Assembly: GCA_022565415.1 (NCBI GenBank)
Contig: JAIUMT010000132.1
Coordinates: forward strand, 1-8,192
Length of the DNA stretch: 8,192 nt
Reading direction: 5' to 3'
Origin: Balneolales bacterium
GTDB lineage: Bacteria; Bacteroidota; Rhodothermia; Balneolales; HLUCCA01
Shown here: piece by piece, positions 1 to 6,007 of the stretch
How the letters are laid out: the number at the start of each line of letters is the position of its first letter
Numbering within the stretch: the first letter of the stretch is position 1
Program-made: the position numbers and the translations under genes
Notes under the pieces: model-generated
Told to the model about the DNA's origin: nothing
What the model saw: only the letters and a program-made list of their open reading frames with translations
Database searches by the model: none

Positions 1-316
1 ACCATGAAGCCCATACATTCACAAAGGTTACTTTACCTTCGAAATCACCCAAACTAACAGGATTTCCTTCGCCGGTAATCATTGTGAAGTTGTAGTCGGA
101 ATCTGTGAGAAATGGCCCATCGGCTGTTTCAATATTCACTATCTTCGCGTTGAATAAGCCTGTATATAGCATTGCCTTCTGCATTCCGACAATCACATGG
201 GTATGCAAGCCCGTTATCCAAAGGATACCTACCACAGCGCCAATGCCCAACCATTGCACTATACTTTTTCTCAGACTCGATTTCCCGTCTTGGGTTTTAT
301 TTTGATTCTTACTCAT
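1..316 (-). CDS. TlpA/ResA-like membrane-anchored thioredoxin, 3' part cut off by window edge
   Basis: The frame opens with ATG at 316-314 and stays open for 105 codons to the window edge, so only the N-terminal part is present. Residues about 1-18 are polar and basic, residues 19-37 form one hydrophobic segment (membrane anchor or uncleaved signal), and the rest should face the periplasm. The segment from about residue 85 (NPVSLGDFEGKVTFVNVWASW region, 85-105) matches the first beta strands of AhpC/TSA-Redoxin type TlpA proteins, in which this stretch is followed directly by CxxC. The visible part ends at Trp105, so the catalytic cysteines are presumably just outside the window. Family knowledge says such proteins reduce or exchange disulfides in exported proteins, for example in cytochrome c maturation. 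The next gene upstream, 134 bases away, encodes another TlpA-like protein on the same strand. No Shine-Dalgarno sequence precedes the start. The family call is fairly secure; the active site is not seen. Confidence 0.75.
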   Translation of the reverse strand, partial: MSKNQNKTQDGKSSLRKSIVQWLGIGAVVGILWITGLHTHVIVGMQKAMLYTGLFNAKIVNIETADGPFLTDSDYNFTMITGEGNPVSLGDFEGKVTFVNVWASW

Positions 317-450
317 ATTTTAATGCTCGATTCTTGATTCGTTATAATTAGTTTGTAAAAGTGGTGGCCGAAATTGAATATGGTTCATATAGCTTGATCC
401 ATTCTGCTCCTTGAGTGAGTTTTCAACCTTATCCAACTTCTATTTTGAAA

Positions 451-1032
451 TTATTGGGCCGCTAGCTCTTGCAAAACTGGAAGGAGTTGTGCTTTGCTCA
501 CCATACCCGGTACAAAATGCTCTATCTGACCTAGCTTATTGATGATAAAGCTGGTCGGCAATCCGGGCAACGGTCCGTATTTGGCATATATCGTACCGTC
601 ATCTATAACAAGGGGATAGTTAATCTTAAACTCTTGGGCAAACGGGCGAACAACATCCCACCCCTTTTCATCTACCGATACTCCGACAAATAGTACCCCA
701 TCATTTTTCATTTCATTTTGCAATTCAATAAAATCAGGGATTTCTTCTCGGCAGGGAGGGCACCAGGTCGCCCAGATATTCAGAACAATAACCTTTCCTT
801 TATGATCGGAAAGCGTGAATTGCTCTCCTTCCATATTTGTAAGGGTGAAATCAGGTGCATCGACAAGCCCCTGTGTGTTCGTTTGCTCTGTCGAAGGAGG
901 ATTTGGGTTAAAAGATGAGGTGTTAAATGGGCAGTAGGCACCACCCTCACTACGAACAGCGCTGAAAAGAGCTGTAAATGACATACCGATAATGAGTATA
1001 GGTAGGGTATACGATTTTTTGAAAACGGACAT
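451..1032 (-). CDS. TlpA/ResA-family thiol-disulfide oxidoreductase
   Basis: This complete 193-residue protein has the layout of an exported thioredoxin. A basic start and hydrophobic stretch (about residues 5-25) form a signal peptide or membrane anchor, then a low-complexity N/P/S/T-rich spacer (about 35-55) leads into a thioredoxin fold from about 58. The active site WCPPC has cysteines at 91 and 94, preceded by VIVLNIWAT. The cis-proline motif GLPTSF has its Pro at 159, and LGQI follows as in TlpA and ResA. An extra cysteine at 34 near the N-terminus is not part of the usual fold. Proteins of this family act in the periplasm, usually as reductants for cytochrome c apoproteins or other exported thiol proteins; the partner here is unknown. 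The ATG at 1032-1030 has no Shine-Dalgarno sequence. It lies between an unknown exported protein (121 bases upstream) and a second TlpA-like gene (134 bases downstream), and no terminator was seen between them, so co-transcription is possible. Confidence 0.92.
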   Translation of the reverse strand: MSVFKKSYTLPILIIGMSFTALFSAVRSEGGAYCPFNTSSFNPNPPSTEQTNTQGLVDAPDFTLTNMEGEQFTLSDHKGKVIVLNIWATWCPPCREEIPDFIELQNEMKNDGVLFVGVSVDEKGWDVVRPFAQEFKINYPLVIDDGTIYAKYGPLPGLPTSFIINKLGQIEHFVPGMVSKAQLLPVLQELAAQ

Positions 1033-1153
1033 AGTACTAAAAATATAATTGCTTAATTACGTCTTACAGCTTCAAAACCTCTATTAATCGTATGTGATAT
1101 AGTACGATTGGTGGTAGCGACGTGAAGGTGTAAGCTGGAAGGGCGGGATGTAT

Positions 1154-1552
1154 TTAAGCGAGCCGTGGCGGATCAGCAACTTTTAGAACAAAAAGCTGAG
1201 AGTCAGGCAGAATAACTGTGTTATTGGCCAGGGAGGTTGGATGAGAAAGGATTAATGAAATTGTATCTGTGGTAATAAGCTGCAAACTTGTACTGCAGTT
1301 ATTCACAATTACCATCCCCTTTTTATCTTCAGAATCAGCTCCAGGATGGGTTAAAGTCAGTTGACTATAGTTTAGATCTAAATCTTGCGCTATCGCAAGA
1401 CCACCTTCGCAATAGGATGATGCGTTAACTTCATAATCCACATAGTTTGTTAGCTGATGTAAGTTAAGGGCGGTAGTGGCAGACCCTATCCCCAACGTAC
1501 TCGTGAAAACGAGCAGTAAAAAAAATCCAATATGTTTTTTATAGAGGAACAA
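1154..1552 (-). CDS. Small exported protein of unknown function (two cysteines)
   Basis: I do not recognise this 132-residue protein. Residues 1-29 look like a signal peptide: basic KKH, a long hydrophobic core (FFLLLVFTSTLGIG) and a plausible cleavage site near SATTA. The mature part is about 100 residues, S/T/L-rich, and contains only two cysteines, Cys48 and Cys86, which could form a disulfide. The second half alternates hydrophobic and polar residues, which suggests a small beta-sheet domain. The start is TTG at 1552-1550: an in-frame TAG lies four codons upstream and no ATG occurs before residue 80, so a TTG start is the only one that keeps the signal peptide. No Shine-Dalgarno sequence is seen. 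It is the first of three minus-strand genes, and the next two encode TlpA-like thioredoxins, so it could be one of their partners, which is only inference. The signal peptide and codon structure support a real gene. Confidence 0.6.
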   Translation of the reverse strand: MFLYKKHIGFFLLLVFTSTLGIGSATTALNLHQLTNYVDYEVNASSYCEGGLAIAQDLDLNYSQLTLTHPGADSEDKKGMVIVNNCSTSLQLITTDTISLILSHPTSLANNTVILPDSQLFVLKVADPPRLA

Positions 1553-1826
1553 GGAAGCTAACTAAAAATGATATTCGTGGACAATGCCAGTTCAACGCAG
1601 GTTGTCGTTTACTTATTGCGGTTACCGTAAGTCTTTAAAAGACAAATTATTGCGAGGGTTGGGTTTTAAATTGGATAGCTGTATGCAAAAATAGCCATAA
1701 ATTGCCTTAAAACGCAGGTTTGTTTTTTATGTTTAATTGGTGATATGGAGATTAATGTTCCCAAATCTGCCTCGCTCATTTAGTAGTAAAAACTCATTTA
1801 TGAAAAACTGGGAATTGATATCCATG

Positions 1827-1855
1827 TTGTCATTTCACTGTATTTTTTCTATTAT
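1827..1855 (+). promoter_or_regulatory. Sigma70-like promoter for the FISUMP lipoprotein gene
   Basis: TTGTCA at 1827-1832 and TATTAT at 1850-1855 are separated by exactly 17 bases. Each box differs from the general TTGACA/TATAAT consensus in a small number of positions. Transcription would start near 1862 and give a leader of about 88 bases before the ATG at 1950. The caveat is that Bacteroidota primary sigma factors prefer a different motif (TTG and TAnnTTTG), so whether this promoter is used depends on the host lineage. Confidence 0.45.
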
Positions 1856-1877
1856 GGTGTATAACGACTATCAATAA

Positions 1878-1918
1878 ATATAGGTTCATTGACCCAAAAT
1901 GAACAATGTCTCCTATAT
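1878..1918 (+). repeat. Nested inverted repeat in the leader of the lipoprotein gene
   Basis: Two sets of complementary arms are nested. The inner arms are GTTCATT (1884-1890) and AATGAAC (1898-1904) around a 7-base loop. The outer arms are ATATAGG (1878-1884) and CCTATAT (1912-1918). In RNA this would fold as a stem of about 13 pairs with a bulge of about 8 bases on the 3' side. It lies between the predicted transcription start and the ATG at 1950, so it could be a leader hairpin or an operator. There is no U-tract, so it is not a terminator. Confidence 0.4.
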
Positions 1919-1949
1919 CATCTACTATCTCTATAATTATATCTGTACA

Positions 1950-2735
1950 ATGAAAAAATCATACATCCTTCTGGTGACAATTTTTTTGGTCGCATCGGCT
2001 TGTTCACTTCTCTCCGAGGATAACAACAAAGAAAATATTAAGCTAGGCGAAGGGGTTACCGATATTGATGGCAACGTCTATGGTACTGTGCTAATCGGAA
2101 ATCAGGAATGGATGTCCGAAAACCTCAAAGTTACACGTATGAGTGATGGACGTGAACTGGTCAAGGATAACACCTTGAACTCGACTGCAGCTTCCGACAC
2201 TACCGCCTATGCTGTGTATCAAGTAAACATTTCAGATGTAGCTAACAACGATTCTCTCGTTTCAAGTCATTACGGCTTCTTGTACAATTACCATGTCGCC
2301 ACAGATGAAGTTGGAATCTGCCCAGAGGGATGGCGTGTCCCATCTAGGGAAGACTGGGTCGTTTTGACTGATTACCTGAAGGATAGAGGTCAGAAAAACG
2401 AAGTAGTTAACAGTAGTGGTGCAGGTAATGCGCTTAAATCAAATCAAGTCTTAAGTAGAGAACAATCTGCTACCGAATGGACATCCTCAGATATTCCGGG
2501 ATGGTTTACTGATGAAACGCATACAGGAAGAAATTTATACGGTTTTAACGGACTTCCTGGTGGCATGTATAGAAGCTCAGGATCTGAGGGATTGGGCATG
2601 TATGGCGCTTGGTGGGATTCTTCTCCAATTGCGGGTGGCGTTGCTGTTTACAGAACGTTGAATTATAATAGTGGTAGTCTTACTACTTCTGGTACTAGTG
2701 CGAGTAGCGGTGCCTCAATACGATGTATGAGATAG
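1950..2735 (+). CDS. FISUMP-domain lipoprotein
   Basis: This 261-residue protein starts at ATG 1950, chosen because it begins a typical lipoprotein signal: MKKS, a hydrophobic core, then lipobox ASAC with the lipidated cysteine at 18. An ATG at 1899 would add 17 residues that spoil the signal. The body is the Fibrobacter succinogenes major paralogous domain (FISUMP, Fib_succ_major). It shows the opening DIDGNVYGTVLIGNQEWMSE (38-57), the central YNYHVAT...GICPEGWRVPSREDW region (112-136) and the closing SGASIRCMR (253-261). Cys124 and Cys259 are the two cysteines usually seen in this domain and may pair. FISUMP proteins are abundant exported or surface proteins in Fibrobacteres and Bacteroidota-like bacteria; their molecular role is not known. 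The residues after Cys18 (SLLSEDNNKE) are acidic, so transport to the outer membrane or surface is conceivable. It has its own promoter and terminator and appears to be a single-gene unit. Confidence 0.88.
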   Translation: MKKSYILLVTIFLVASACSLLSEDNNKENIKLGEGVTDIDGNVYGTVLIGNQEWMSENLKVTRMSDGRELVKDNTLNSTAASDTTAYAVYQVNISDVANNDSLVSSHYGFLYNYHVATDEVGICPEGWRVPSREDWVVLTDYLKDRGQKNEVVNSSGAGNALKSNQVLSREQSATEWTSSDIPGWFTDETHTGRNLYGFNGLPGGMYRSSGSEGLGMYGAWWDSSPIAGGVAVYRTLNYNSGSLTTSGTSASSGASIRCMR

Positions 2736-2762
2736 TATACATCTGACGACATCTTTTCTACA

Positions 2763-2800
2763 CGTGTTGCTATGCTCGCATAGCAACACGATTTCTTTTG
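2763..2800 (+). terminator. Rho-independent terminator after the FISUMP lipoprotein gene
   Basis: A perfect 12-base stem (CGTGTTGCTATG at 2763-2774 with CATAGCAACACG at 2779-2790) has a 4-base loop, CTCG. It is followed by a T-rich tail, ATTTCTTTTG. It lies 27 bases after the stop codon. Confidence 0.85.
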
Positions 2801-2894
2801 TGATTTAACATATCCATCACATTCTGATAGTACTGAGCTAATATTAGTGGTGCATCTTTTATAGATGAATATCCCACACTAAAATAAGCTCGTT

Positions 2895-3053
2895 ATGACT
2901 GTCAATCAGACCTACAATCTCAGTCGCTATTTTCAATCCCAGCGCGACCTATTGCACGAGAAAAAGCCGTTCTACCGGTTCGCCGATGATGTGTGGAAGC
3001 AAGCGCTGTCTGAAGAAAAGGTGTCGGTACGAGTCCCAGTTAGTATTGCTTAG
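2895..3053 (+). CDS. Orphan 52-codon reading frame, possible gene fragment
   Basis: An ATG at 2895 opens a frame of 52 codons ending at TAG 3051-3053. The product begins MTVNQTYNLSRYFQSQRD and continues with a charged, amphipathic sequence including KKPFYRFADDVWKQAL; no signal peptide or membrane segment is visible. The stretch is richer in G and C than the flanking AT-rich spacer and reads like real protein with mixed aromatic and charged residues, which is why I list it. It resembles the N-terminal piece of a longer soluble protein rather than a complete domain. It is in the same frame as the exported protein gene downstream, but TAG 3051 and TGA 3060 separate them. I do not recognise it. 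It may be a small gene, a decayed remnant, or a chance frame. A frame on the opposite strand (2949-3137) covers part of the same bases but looks less protein-like. Confidence 0.35.
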   Translation: MTVNQTYNLSRYFQSQRDLLHEKKPFYRFADDVWKQALSEEKVSVRVPVSIA

Positions 3054-3146
3054 TATTACTGACCGTACATATTCATGCGGTTTCGTAATTCGGATGGAAT
3101 TGGCTATTATTTCATGGTCACTGAAAATTTTATCCAAGGGGTCTAT

Positions 3147-4148
3147 ATGAATATCAAACTAACTAACTCTAGTCGTACAATTTCGAGGCTTGTCGTCCCA
3201 ATTGTAATACTTTTCTCTCTTCTGCTTACTGATGTCAGCACTGCATTCGCTCAGAATCAGCTTCCATCAACAGTAATCATTTCGTTAAACTCAAGGCAGG
3301 AATTAACTCACGTTCCTAACGAGAATAAAATCAGTCAGCATTTGGGCGGCCCCCGTATGGTGCCGTTTTCAACCTATTTTGAATACGACCGCAACGACTT
3401 CCTGTCAAAAATGCCAAACAGGCAAATTCCTGATCATGGAGCAATTGAAGTCCGACTTCTCAATAGTGGAGTTCCATTTGGTAATGGTGGAATAACCTAC
3501 AGAGCAGAAGTTATCTCACTTCGCCATCCAGACCAAATAACGCACGATGCGTATGAGGGGATGGGGAGATTGGTTCCGGTGAGGGGCTCGGGCGGATCTA
3601 ATGCGCGACAAGGCGGAGGTCAGCAACAGCAGCAAGTAGCCGGCCCGCCGCCAAACCAGCGTCAAAATTCGCAACAGCGACCAGCAGGTCCACCGCCAAC
3701 ACCCAATTCCGAATTGCCGAATCTGAATGCAAATCCAATTTTTGGGTCATCAACTCTACAAGCCGGATTTAGACCAGATCCTCATATGGTTACGCTCGAA
3801 GCCGGCGGATCAACTCCAAAATCTTTTCCAAATTGCGAGGGGTTTATTAACATAGATGCACCCGATCACAATCTGTACTACACACCCGGCAATAACTACC
3901 CGCTAAGCTTCTACGCCCAATCTGATGCCGATGTAACACTTCTTATTAACGGACCTAACGGCGCATGGTACTGCGAATCGAATACCGGAAACATGCAAAA
4001 TGCCCTCATTTATTTCATGACTCCGCAATCTGGGTTGTATAATATTTGGGTTGGTACTCGTCAGCGTGTTCAGGGGTATCCCGCTGCAACCGTAGCGATT
4101 TCTGAGGAAAACCTACCAAACGATGTTCCCGCCATGCGAATTCCATAA
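3147..4148 (+). CDS. Exported protein with Q/P-rich linker and PPC-like C-terminal domain
   Basis: The start is set at ATG 3147 because AAGGGG (3136-3141) sits 5 bases before it and the protein then begins with a clear signal peptide: hydrophobic core about 15-29, cleavage AFA|QNQ near residue 35. A longer frame from 3075 would bury this signal. The 333-residue product has three parts. An N-terminal domain (about 36-145) is not recognised. A low-complexity linker (about 146-195) has Gly-rich, Gln-rich and two AGPPP segments. A C-terminal domain (about 215-318) has CEGFINIDAPDHNLYY, SDADVTLLINGPNGAWYC and PQSGLYNIWVGT. That last pattern resembles small pre-peptidase C-terminal-like beta domains found in secreted proteins, often loosely annotated with peptidase S1. 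The two cysteines there (230 and 276) could form a disulfide. No protease catalytic triad is visible, so I would not call it an enzyme. It is a single-gene unit with a terminator behind it. Confidence 0.78.
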   Translation: MNIKLTNSSRTISRLVVPIVILFSLLLTDVSTAFAQNQLPSTVIISLNSRQELTHVPNENKISQHLGGPRMVPFSTYFEYDRNDFLSKMPNRQIPDHGAIEVRLLNSGVPFGNGGITYRAEVISLRHPDQITHDAYEGMGRLVPVRGSGGSNARQGGGQQQQQVAGPPPNQRQNSQQRPAGPPPTPNSELPNLNANPIFGSSTLQAGFRPDPHMVTLEAGGSTPKSFPNCEGFINIDAPDHNLYYTPGNNYPLSFYAQSDADVTLLINGPNGAWYCESNTGNMQNALIYFMTPQSGLYNIWVGTRQRVQGYPAATVAISEENLPNDVPAMRIP

Positions 4149-4181
4149 CCTTTAAGTCTTGTAATTCGAACGACATTTTTT

Positions 4182-4214
4182 AAGCCGGAGGAGTTTTCTT
4201 CTTCGGCTTTTTTT
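4182..4214 (+). terminator. Rho-independent terminator after the exported PPC-like protein
   Basis: A 12-pair stem (4182-4193 with 4198-4209, including two G-U pairs) closes a TTTT loop and runs straight into a T tract (4208-4214). It lies 33 bases after the stop codon and separates this gene from the TRAP operon. Confidence 0.88.
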
Positions 4215-4247
4215 ATGATTGAATGATGGTAGATCAATTCACCTAGT

Positions 4248-4271
4248 TAACTTTACTTGTAAAAAAAGTTA
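4248..4271. repeat. Inverted repeat upstream of the TRAP operon, possible operator
   Basis: TAACTTT (4248-4254) and AAAGTTA (4265-4271) are perfect 7-base complementary arms with a 10-base spacer. They sit about 20 bases before the candidate promoter of the TRAP operon, a reasonable place for a regulator site. A second, imperfect inverted repeat (about 4322-4360, centred on GTGAAAGAA and TTTCTTTTTC) lies between that promoter and the start codon. Both sets are AT-rich and could be chance. Confidence 0.25.
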
Positions 4272-4290
4272 CGCTCTGCTGTCACGAATT

Positions 4291-4323
4291 TTTGCCGTAA
4301 GCCTGTCTCCTAGGTAACGTTTG
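4291..4323 (+). promoter_or_regulatory. Candidate Bacteroidota-type promoter for the TRAP operon
   Basis: TTTG at 4291-4294 is followed after 21 bases by AACGTTTG (4316-4323), which is one base off the TAnnTTTG element known from Bacteroidota promoters, with the usual spacing to an upstream TTG. Transcription would begin near 4330, giving a leader of about 120 bases before the GTG start at 4450. The match is imperfect. The rest of the 235-base gap between terminator and dctP shows no gene I would support; a 64-codon frame from 4323 overlaps the start of dctP and is probably spurious. Confidence 0.3.
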
Positions 4324-4449
4324 TGAAAGAAGCATCTAAACGACAGATTTCTTTTTCAAGTTCGGGCAAAATACCCATACTTTATCGGCAAAGTAACCAT
4401 CCAGTCTGGGCTAAAATTTTTAACTTCGCACGCTTAATCTGCAGCAGTT

Positions 4450-5445
4450 GTGTACAAAAACACCCTGTATTTACTAATATTTATTCTGACTCTATCGGCC
4501 TGTGGCACCGAATCTGATGTCGTTACGCTTCGCCTGGGTCACGGACTAGACGTCACGCCCCCTGTCCACGCCGGCATGGCTTTCATGGCCGATCGCGTGA
4601 AAGAACTCTCCGACGGAGAAGTTGAAATTGTCATCTATCCTAACGAACAACTCGGAACCGAGCGCCAGTCGATGGAATTACTCCAAATCGGAAGTCTCGA
4701 CATAACAAAGGTTTCTTCGGCAGTGATGGAAAATTTCGCCCCCATGTTCTCCATTTTTGGAGTTCCGTTTCTTTTCGAAAACGACGCACACATGTACTCC
4801 GTGCAAGACGGACCCATTGGCGAGCGCATCCTCAATTCCAGCAAACCCTATCGTCTGGTTAGTTTGGTTTTCTACGACGCTGGAAACCGTAGTTTTTACA
4901 CCCCAAATCGTCCAATTCACACTCCCAACGACCTTCGCGGACTCAACATCAGAGTGCAAGAAAGCGCAACCGCCATCCGTATGGTGAATACTTTCGGAGG
5001 TTCTGCCACGCCAGTTTCATGGGGCGAACTTTACACCGCGCTTCAGCAAGGAGTTGTTGACGGAGCCGAAAATAATCCGCCAAGTTTCTATCTATCCAGA
5101 CACTACGAAGTTTCCAAATATTATACCATCAACGAACACACTGCTCAGCCCGATATTTTGCTCATTTCCGAGCATACCTGGGAAAATCGCCTCAACGAAG
5201 AACAACGCGCAATTGTGATGCAGGCGGCCAACGAGTCAGTCGATTATCAACGAAAACTGTGGAAAGAAGCGTCCGAGGCAGCTCTTGCCGCAGTCAAGGA
5301 AGCCGGTGTAGAAGTTATTTACCCCGACCGCGAACTATTTATGCAAGCATCCGAACCTATTTACGAACGACTTCAAACGCAAAGTCCAGACTTATACCAG
5401 TTAATGCTCGAAATACGGGAGGTCGGCGATGAATTCCGTGATTAA
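4450..5445 (+). CDS. dctP: TRAP transporter solute-binding protein (DctP family), lipoprotein
   Basis: This 331-residue protein is the extracytoplasmic receptor of a TRAP transporter. It binds an organic acid in the periplasm and hands it to the DctQ/DctM membrane complex. The start is GTG at 4450, because TAA at 4435 closes the frame upstream and this start gives a lipoprotein signal with lipobox LSAC (Cys18). Family marks are LGHGLDVTPPVHAGMAFMADRV (split here at residues 29-50), YPNEQLGTER (63-72), LRGLNIRVQES with the conserved ligand-carboxylate arginine at 168, and WGELYTALQQGVVDGAENN (191-209). The length is normal. The arginine and the GVVDGAENN segment support an acidic sugar or carboxylate ligand, and the neighbouring uxaE points to hexuronates; this is inference. 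Being a lipoprotein is less common than a free periplasmic receptor in Gram-negative bacteria. No Shine-Dalgarno sequence is visible. Its end overlaps the dctQ start by 17 bases. Confidence 0.94.
   Translation: MYKNTLYLLIFILTLSACGTESDVVTLRLGHGLDVTPPVHAGMAFMADRVKELSDGEVEIVIYPNEQLGTERQSMELLQIGSLDITKVSSAVMENFAPMFSIFGVPFLFENDAHMYSVQDGPIGERILNSSKPYRLVSLVFYDAGNRSFYTPNRPIHTPNDLRGLNIRVQESATAIRMVNTFGGSATPVSWGELYTALQQGVVDGAENNPPSFYLSRHYEVSKYYTINEHTAQPDILLISEHTWENRLNEEQRAIVMQAANESVDYQRKLWKEASEAALAAVKEAGVEVIYPDRELFMQASEPIYERLQTQSPDLYQLMLEIREVGDEFRD
5417..5422 (+). promoter_or_regulatory. Ribosome binding site of dctQ inside dctP
   Basis: GGGAGG lies 6 bases before the ATG at 5429, inside the last codons of dctP. 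It is one of only two clear Shine-Dalgarno sequences in the window and fixes the dctQ start, making the dctP-dctQ overlap real. Confidence 0.7.
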
Positions 5446-6001
5446 ATTTCTGGATTATGTACTGTCCCGTACTTCAATAGCCATTATGGTGCTACTCGTG
5501 CTCACCGTTTCGCTTCAGGTTTTCATGCGCTATATCATCGGATCACCTGTCACGTTTACGGAAGAACTGTCGCGCTACCTGCTTATTTGGGTTGGGATGT
5601 TCGCTGCCAGTTACGCCTATCGCCAACGCATGCACTTGGCGCTGGATTTACTCATTCTGAAGGTGAAAGGCACGCAAAAAGTGGTCTTGAATGTACTCAT
5701 TCATTCCCTCATACTGCTGTTTTCGCTCGCTGTTCTCGTTTACGGTGGTGCCCAGCTGGTGTATTTGTCGTTCGAATTAGGACAGTCATCTGCCTCGCTT
5801 GGAATATCAATCGGTATTGTCTACTTGGCTCTTCCACTGAGTGGAGTCGCCATCTGCCTTTATGCCATAGATTTCATACGGAAAGAACTCAGCGGAGAGC
5901 CCAACGTTACTTCATCCGATATTGAAAACATGTCCGACGGACTAGTGGGCAAAGGCGAAGCCTCATCAGACAACCCTCCTCTTTCACCCTCATCGAAATA
6001 A
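5429..6001 (+). CDS. dctQ: TRAP transporter small membrane subunit (DctQ family)
   Basis: This 190-residue integral membrane protein is the small subunit of the TRAP transporter and forms the membrane complex with DctM. Four membrane segments are visible at about 15-36, 50-65, 84-107 and 125-148. The family signature lies between the first two: QVFMRYIIGSPVTFTEELSR (30-49), with the conserved acidic EE pair and RYLLIWVGM after it, then the RQRMHLALD motif (65-73). The ATG at 5429 is preceded by GGGAGG and overlaps the end of dctP, which is typical of tight translational coupling. After the last membrane segment there is a hydrophilic tail of about 39 residues (152-190), rich in S, E, D, P and G and apparently disordered, that most small TRAP subunits lack or have shorter. 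The gene for DctM starts 6 bases after its stop. Confidence 0.93.
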   Translation: MNSVIKFLDYVLSRTSIAIMVLLVLTVSLQVFMRYIIGSPVTFTEELSRYLLIWVGMFAASYAYRQRMHLALDLLILKVKGTQKVVLNVLIHSLILLFSLAVLVYGGAQLVYLSFELGQSSASLGISIGIVYLALPLSGVAICLYAIDFIRKELSGEPNVTSSDIENMSDGLVGKGEASSDNPPLSPSSK

Positions 6002-6007
6002 GTTGAT

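Larger units (their letters stand above)
1553..1949. other. Divergent intergenic region
   Basis: This 397-base AT-rich stretch separates the leftward hypothetical gene from the rightward lipoprotein gene. I see no convincing coding region in it. It holds a sigma70-like promoter reading right (1827-1855) and a nested inverted repeat (1878-1918), both listed separately. An in-frame extension of the lipoprotein gene to an ATG at 1899 exists but would put 17 residues without signal-peptide character before the real start. No clear promoter for the leftward gene could be picked out. Confidence 0.6.

Noticed and set aside
105..305. A 66-codon plus-strand frame at the left edge
   Set aside because: It is opposite the N-terminal part of the TlpA-like gene, whose membrane anchor and Redoxin-like strand pattern are convincing.
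1899..1949. Upstream ATG extending the FISUMP lipoprotein by 17 residues
   Set aside because: The extension lacks signal-peptide character and would displace the lipobox; the ATG lies inside the inverted repeat of the leader.
2949..3137. A 62-codon minus-strand frame in the spacer after the FISUMP gene
   Set aside because: It has no ribosome binding site, overlaps the more protein-like plus-strand frame at 2895-3053 and the start of the exported protein gene, and shows no motif.
3600..3720. CAG/CAA-rich and CCGCCA-rich stretch as a possible tandem repeat array
   Set aside because: It is a short, imperfect low-complexity linker within a coding region, with no regular unit long enough to call a repeat array.
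4323..4517. A 64-codon frame upstream of and overlapping dctP
   Set aside because: It overlaps the dctP signal peptide in another frame, has no ribosome binding site or recognisable domain, and lies in the presumed leader.
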